64,000 nt of DNA. Origin: Desulfosporosinus shakirovi (GTDB lineage Bacteria > Bacillota > Desulfitobacteriia > Desulfitobacteriales > Desulfitobacteriaceae). Shown one piece after another: positions 60,353 to 64,000 of the stretch; the first letter of the stretch is position 1; each line of letters begins with the position of its first letter. The translations under genes and the position numbers were made by a program. The stretch is taken from assembly GCF_020595055.1 (NCBI RefSeq), contig NZ_JAJDOO010000002.1, forward strand, positions 124,001 through 188,000. Reading direction: 5' to 3'. The notes under the pieces are model-generated. The model saw only the letters and a list, made by a program, of their open reading frames with translations. It made no database searches and was not told the DNA's origin.

Positions 60353-61576
60353 TTGAAAAAAATTATTCTATTATTTTTCATATTGCTCTTTTTATCGGCC
60401 TGCTCACCAGGTAACACAGATAGTTCTCCTTCGGCTGAGCCTCTGGAATCGTACTCGGAAAAAAGCCAAGCAGTAATGAAAACTAACAATGTATACATTC
60501 CTGCCTATCCATTAACAATGGAGGAGACTATTCAGCAGTTTTTTGAACAGCAATACAATGCCTATACAGGCCTGCAATACATTAATATCAACTATCTATT
60601 AGATATGGACCAAAGTCGTAACCATAATCCCCTTATATGGTTGGAAAACCTTATTCAGCGCAGAAGACTGATATCACACTACCAGTTTTGCTATGTTGAG
60701 ACAATCAAGTATCCGTACACTATCACCTATGAGGAGAATGCTAAGGATGGGCGAATGGAGTTCTAGAGCGGTAGGAGAATGAACAATGAAGAAGTATTTG
60801 TTCATTTTACCATAACAGGGGATCGGGATCGGGAACGGGCATATCCACCTTTTCTGGCCGTTAACGGGCAACATACCATGTGTCTAAAACAGATAGACGG
60901 TGTTTGGAAAATCACCTTTCACTATTACCCAGGTTCTAGTAGATATAGAACTAAGACTCCTCTAGTTTTGCTGTCTGAGGAGGAGATGCTTGCGGACTTA
61001 AGGCAAGAATTCAAGGCATTATCTCCGGATACATCGTCCGGTGAAACGAAATTCCCTGCCGTTTCTTCTCCATATAATGGTGTCCGATCAGTTGAATATG
61101 CCAAGACCTATATTGCGTCACCCAATCCTGCCATCTATGATATTGGAGACTGGATAGGAAACTGTGCCAACTTCACCTCACAATGCCTATGGTACGGGTT
61201 TGGAGATGATAACCAGGCTAATGTTTCAGGACGAGAGAACATGACCTCCCAATGGTATGCGGGGCCAGGAGGCGGTTCTCCTGAGTGGGAAAATGTCGAA
61301 GCATTTTGGGATTATGCTACAAAACCTAGAGATCCTCAACAATCAGGGGTACATGGTGAGATTGTAGAAACAATTTTCAGGCTGGAAATTGGTGGGGTTG
61401 TTCAAACCCGTCCAGGACGCCTCCATAACACTGATGAGAAGTATAGTCATAACCTGTTGCTGGTTGAAAAATCCACACTGCTTTTGGCCCAGAATACACC
61501 CGATTGCTTTGTTTATTATTCTGATCTGGCTGATGTAGATAACCGCTTTTTCAATCCTCGGTATTTAATTGAATAG
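60353..61576 (+). pseudogene. Amidase-domain lipoprotein gene interrupted by in-frame TAG
   Basis: TTG 60353 behind AAGGGAA opens a lipoprotein signal (KKIILLFFILLFLSACSPG) and a soluble N-terminal part ending KDGRMEF at TAG (60764-60766). The same frame continues SGRRMNNEEVFVHF to TAA 61574, with a C-terminal amidase-like domain: YNGVRSVEYAKTYIASPNP...DIGDWIGNCANFTSQCLWYGF and QYAG/TSQWYAGPGGGSPEW. That domain (putative amidase 6) carries a Cys/His active site. A downstream ATG at 60779 has its ribosome site too close, so reinitiation looks poor. Either a nonsense allele, or amber readthrough; pyrrolysine is conceivable but unproven. Confidence 0.6.
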
Positions 61577-61741
61577 AGTATTGCATCATTCAAAAGGTCA
61601 TGCAAATCACATCAATATTAAAATTGAGAATGTAGACAAGGATGATGTTTTATACTTGGACGCATCGCCTGTTAGCACAACAGACCCCAGTGAGAAAATC
61701 ACAAAAACTAATACGAATGTTAAATGGAATTTCCAGGAGAA

Positions 61742-61866
61742 TGCCTTAGAAAATTTAATGGAAAAGGCACAGAGGCCGCTCTAGTTTACAATACTGGATA
61801 TATGGAAAATGTTGGAATTATCTCGACCCTTTGTTCAAAAGATGCCAGTATTATTGATGGGTGCCG
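61742..61866 (+). pseudogene. bioF: bioF fragment fused by deletion to bioB
   Basis: The frame (open from about 61724) reads LRKFNGKGTEAALVYNTGY, then [20 protein letters not shown]. This matches the AFKGTEAALVFNTGYMANVG...LNHASIIDG part of 8-amino-7-oxononanoate synthase, with an internal gap where DVIFSDRLNH should be. It then joins bioB sequence out of frame at about 61866. Only about 40 of 390 residues remain. The 61577-61741 stretch before it reads DDVLYLDASPVSTTDPSE in one frame, a fragment I cannot name. Confidence 0.6.
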
Positions 61867-62348
61867 ATTGAAACATCCAGAAGAAACTTTCCAAATGTTT
61901 GTACTACCCACTCATTTGATGAGAAGATCGAGACTATAAAGGCTGCTCAAAGGGCAGGACTTAATGTCTGCAGTGGAGGTATTATGGGACTTGGGGAGAC
62001 CATGGAAGACAGAATTGACATGGTTCTTACCATTAGGGAATTAGGTATCCGTTCGATCCTGTGAATATGCTGAATCCTATTCCAGGAACGGCTTATGAAA
62101 ATAATAAGAAACTTACGAATGAGGATATGTGTAGAATTGTAGCGGTATTCCGCTTCTTGGTACCGAGTGGATTCATTCGTCTTGCCGGCGGCAGAGGATT
62201 ATTACCGGATAAGGGAGTAAAATGCTTCCAGTCAGGAGTAAATGCAGCTATTTCAGGAGACATGCTTACCACATCCGGAATTTCTATTGAAAAAGATATG
62301 GGACTATTAGAACAATTAGGATATAAGGTTGTGTTGTGGAATGAGTAA
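61866..62348 (+). pseudogene. bioB: Biotin synthase pseudogene (3' two thirds, frameshifted)
   Basis: [20 protein letters not shown] and [20 protein letters not shown] in one frame, then after a frameshift near 62045-62060 NMLNPIPGTAYENNKKLTNED and SGFIRLAGGRGLLPDKGVKC. These are core BioB motifs. The radical-SAM CxxxCxxC part is deleted, so the protein cannot work even without the frameshift. The last frame ends with KVVLWNE at TAA 62348, overlapping the bioD remnant start, as in an intact bioBD operon. Confidence 0.8.
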
Positions 62349-62456
62349 GGGGATTTTTATTACAACAACAAGAACGAATGTTGGGAAACGTTTGTTACTG
62401 GATTAATGGTGAAAAAGTTACGTGAAGCAGGATACTATAAAGTCGCAATTGGATAA
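62341..62456 (+). pseudogene. bioD: Dethiobiotin synthetase remnant
   Basis: ATG 62341 reads MSKGIFITTTRTNVGK (BioD P-loop region, normally GTGTDVGKT). A 1-base loss then shifts to TFVTGLMVKKLREAGYYKVAIG in another frame, ending at TAA 62456. Only about 38 of the usual 225 residues remain. Sequence after it passes into bioA. Confidence 0.7.
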
Positions 62457-62462
62457 GTTAGA

Positions 62463-63595
62463 GCACGTTATCTTTGCAAACTTTTCTCATTAGCCAGCAA
62501 TCACTCTTTGCCAACAGTTAATTGAGATTATTCTCTGAAGGACTTAGTAAATTTAACTTTTCGGATAATGGTTCAGCAACTTTAGAATGCGCATTAAAGA
62601 TGAGTTTTCAATATCAGTATCAGACAGGACATGAAAAGAAAACTAAATTCACGTGTCTGACAGAAGGCTATCATGGAGAAACTATAGGAGTGTTATCGGT
62701 AGGAAGCGTAGATTTATATGCGAAAATCTATAAGCCTATGTTAATGGACACTATTCATATGCAAGCTCCCGACTGTTACAGATGTCCTTGTGAAAAATGC
62801 AGAGACAGTTGTAATGTTGAATGTTTTGAACATGCTGAAAAGGCCTTCGCAGAGTATGCAGATGAAATCCGTGTAATCATAGTAGAGCCTTTGTTGCAAG
62901 GAAGCGCAGGTATGAGAATCTACCCTGCAATCTATCTAAAGAAACTTTGTTTATTATGTGATATGTATAACGCAATTTTAATTGCGGATGAAATCGCAAC
63001 AGGGTTTGGTAGAACAGGAAAAATGTTTGCCTTTGATCATGCCGGGGTAAGCCCTGACATAATGTGTATTTCAAAAAGGATGACAGGCGGATATATTCCA
63101 ATGGCTATTACTATCACGACAGATAAGATTTATGAGGCATTTTACGCAGATTATTAAATGAAGGAAAAGCATTCATGCACAGCCATACTTATAGCGGAAA
63201 TCCTCTTGGATGTTCGGCAGCATTAGCTGTTCAGAAAATATTTAGAAAAGACCAAATAATGGTAAAATATGCAATAAGAGCTGAATATATTCACAATGCG
63301 TTAAATGAAGCATTATTAGATCATCCGCATATAGGAGAAATTTAGACATATCGGCTTAGTGAATGCTATGGAATTGGTAATCGATAAGAAGACAAAGGAA
63401 GCCTATGATTCTAACGTTAGAATAAGTTATCAGATTTACAAGAAAGCTTTAGGGAAAGGTCTCATCTTAAGACCACTCGGAAATGTGTTATATTTTAATC
63501 CGCCATTGATTATCAATGAAGAGGAACTAGATAAAGCAGTAGTTATTTGTGCTGAGTCAATTAAAGAAGTTATAGATTCCCTTAGAAGTCGATGA
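62463..63595 (+). pseudogene. bioA: bioA pseudogene (adenosylmethionine-8-amino-7-oxononanoate aminotransferase)
   Basis: HVIFANFSH then TAG (62491-62493) then PAITLCQQLIEI; a frameshift; LSKFNFSDNGSATLECALKM...YHGETIGVLSVGSVDLY...IADEIATGFGRTGKMFAFDH...ISKRMTGGYIPMAIT; a 2-base insertion near 63157; HSHTYSGNPLGCSAALAVQK; a 1-base insertion near 63345; then GLVNAMELVIDKKTKEAYDS and GLILRPLGNVLYFNPPLII. These are unmistakable BioA motifs, including the PLP lysine region. The N-terminal roughly 80 residues are missing. At least four inactivating lesions, so the enzyme is dead here. Confidence 0.85.
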
Positions 63596-63616
63596 AAGTC
63601 TTGAGGGTGCATATCA

Positions 63617-63787
63617 ATGTACGATCTCAAGGCTTTATTACATTTTGAAAAGAAATTTCCATACAGATCTTTAGACAATATCCGTTACGTTGTTTCTGAA
63701 AAAATAATTACCTTGGTGTTGTCTCAAAAATCGGATAACCTTAGGGTGGTGGAAGAAAAGCTAACAACTATGTTCTGGAAATTTTAA
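63617..63787 (+). CDS. Possible 56-residue ORF
   Basis: ATG 63617 behind GAGGGTG reads MYDLKALLHFEKKFPYRSLD, then a mixed charged/hydrophobic stretch ending EEKLTTMFWKF. The composition is protein-like, but the start lies within a weak CTTGAG/CTCAAG hairpin that could be the end of the bio transcript. No family recognised. It may be a remnant or a small gene. Confidence 0.35.
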   Translation: MYDLKALLHFEKKFPYRSLDNIRYVVSEKIITLVLSQKSDNLRVVEEKLTTMFWKF

Positions 63788-63808
63788 CTTAATAATTGAT
63801 ACAATTTA

Positions 63809-63834
63809 AGTCCAGTAATAACAGTGGGCTTTTT
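63809..63834 (+). terminator. Short terminator
   Basis: AGTCCA (63809-63814) pairs with TGGGCT (63825-63830, one G-U), followed by TTTTT. Confidence 0.5.
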
Positions 63835-63934
63835 GCTTACAATGATCTTATTAGTGATTACGCAACGGATAAAAGCCCGTTTGTTGGAAGGGTATAATAT
63901 ATTAGCATAAGCAGACACTAAAAAAGGTTGCCTT

Positions 63935-64000
63935 GTGTTGGAATCGAATGTTGAACAAAAGTATCATAGAATCCCTAGGGCATTTTTACTATGTAAAAGA
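63935..64000 (+). CDS. 5' end of an unidentified gene, cut by the window
   Basis: GTG 63935 lies 7 bases after AAAGG and reads MLESNVEQKYHRIPRAFLL, then CKR at the edge. A GGGTATAAT at 63891-63898 could be its -10 box. Too short to identify. Confidence 0.4.
   Translation, partial: MLESNVEQKYHRIPRAFLLCKR

Overview
The window reads as a chromosomal segment of an anaerobic, spore-forming, low-to-mid GC Firmicute of the Peptococcaceae/Desulfitobacteriaceae type; Desulfosporosinus or a close relative is my best guess. The reasons are a full anaerobic corrinoid branch, a corrinoid-dependent methanol methyltransferase set, a large HdrA with an MvhD/Flx-type NADH module, AddAB, DegV and YtxH, strong AGGAGG ribosome sites and frequent GTG/TTG starts. 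No rRNA, tRNA, CRISPR array or intact transposase was seen.

Layout. (1) 1-6944: late cobamide synthesis on the + strand (cbiC tail, cobQ, cbiB, cbiA, cobO, pduX, cobD), tightly packed. (2) 7574-14389: methanol/methyl transfer. It holds a methyl-THF:corrinoid methyltransferase, an opposing CobW-type GTPase, mtaC, mtaB, a PocR/AraC regulator and a second corrinoid protein. The corrinoid made by region 1 is the cofactor these proteins need. (3) 14725-27975: housekeeping and envelope genes: cardiolipin synthase, an ECF sigma factor with a DUF4349 partner, a YitT protein, a polysaccharide deacetylase and addBA. (4) 28262-35869: a six-gene redox operon (long HdrA, MvhD/FlxD, FlxC, FlxB, FlxA, HdrCB-like), probably an NADH-linked electron-bifurcating heterodisulfide-reductase-like complex. 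(5) 36086-60248: mixed accessory genes: DegV, a methyltransferase, an ATP-grasp protein, D-serine dehydratase, GNAT and DUF2156 proteins, a metallophosphoesterase, YtxH, HelD, a UbiD-family decarboxylase and a YtrA-type regulator with an ABC transporter. Many small or broken ORFs lie between them. (6) 60353-63595: a gene graveyard: an amidase-like lipoprotein gene cut by an in-frame TAG, then bioF, bioB, bioD and bioA remnants with frameshifts, stops and a bioF::bioB deletion fusion.

Most worth a second look: a probable type I toxin-antitoxin pair at 52.8-53.0 kb (a 33-residue holin-like toxin facing a putative antisense RNA, each with its own terminator); a Cys-rich small ORF at 37.4 kb with an in-frame TGA followed by a SECIS-like hairpin, so either a new small selenoprotein or a nonsense allele; the eroded biotin locus; and several long perfect palindromes in front of regulators and operons. 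From 37 kb onward at least four ORFs are cut by in-frame stops of all three kinds, which suggests local gene decay, recoding, or sequence error.

All gene identities come from reading translated sequence against remembered families; no database search was run.
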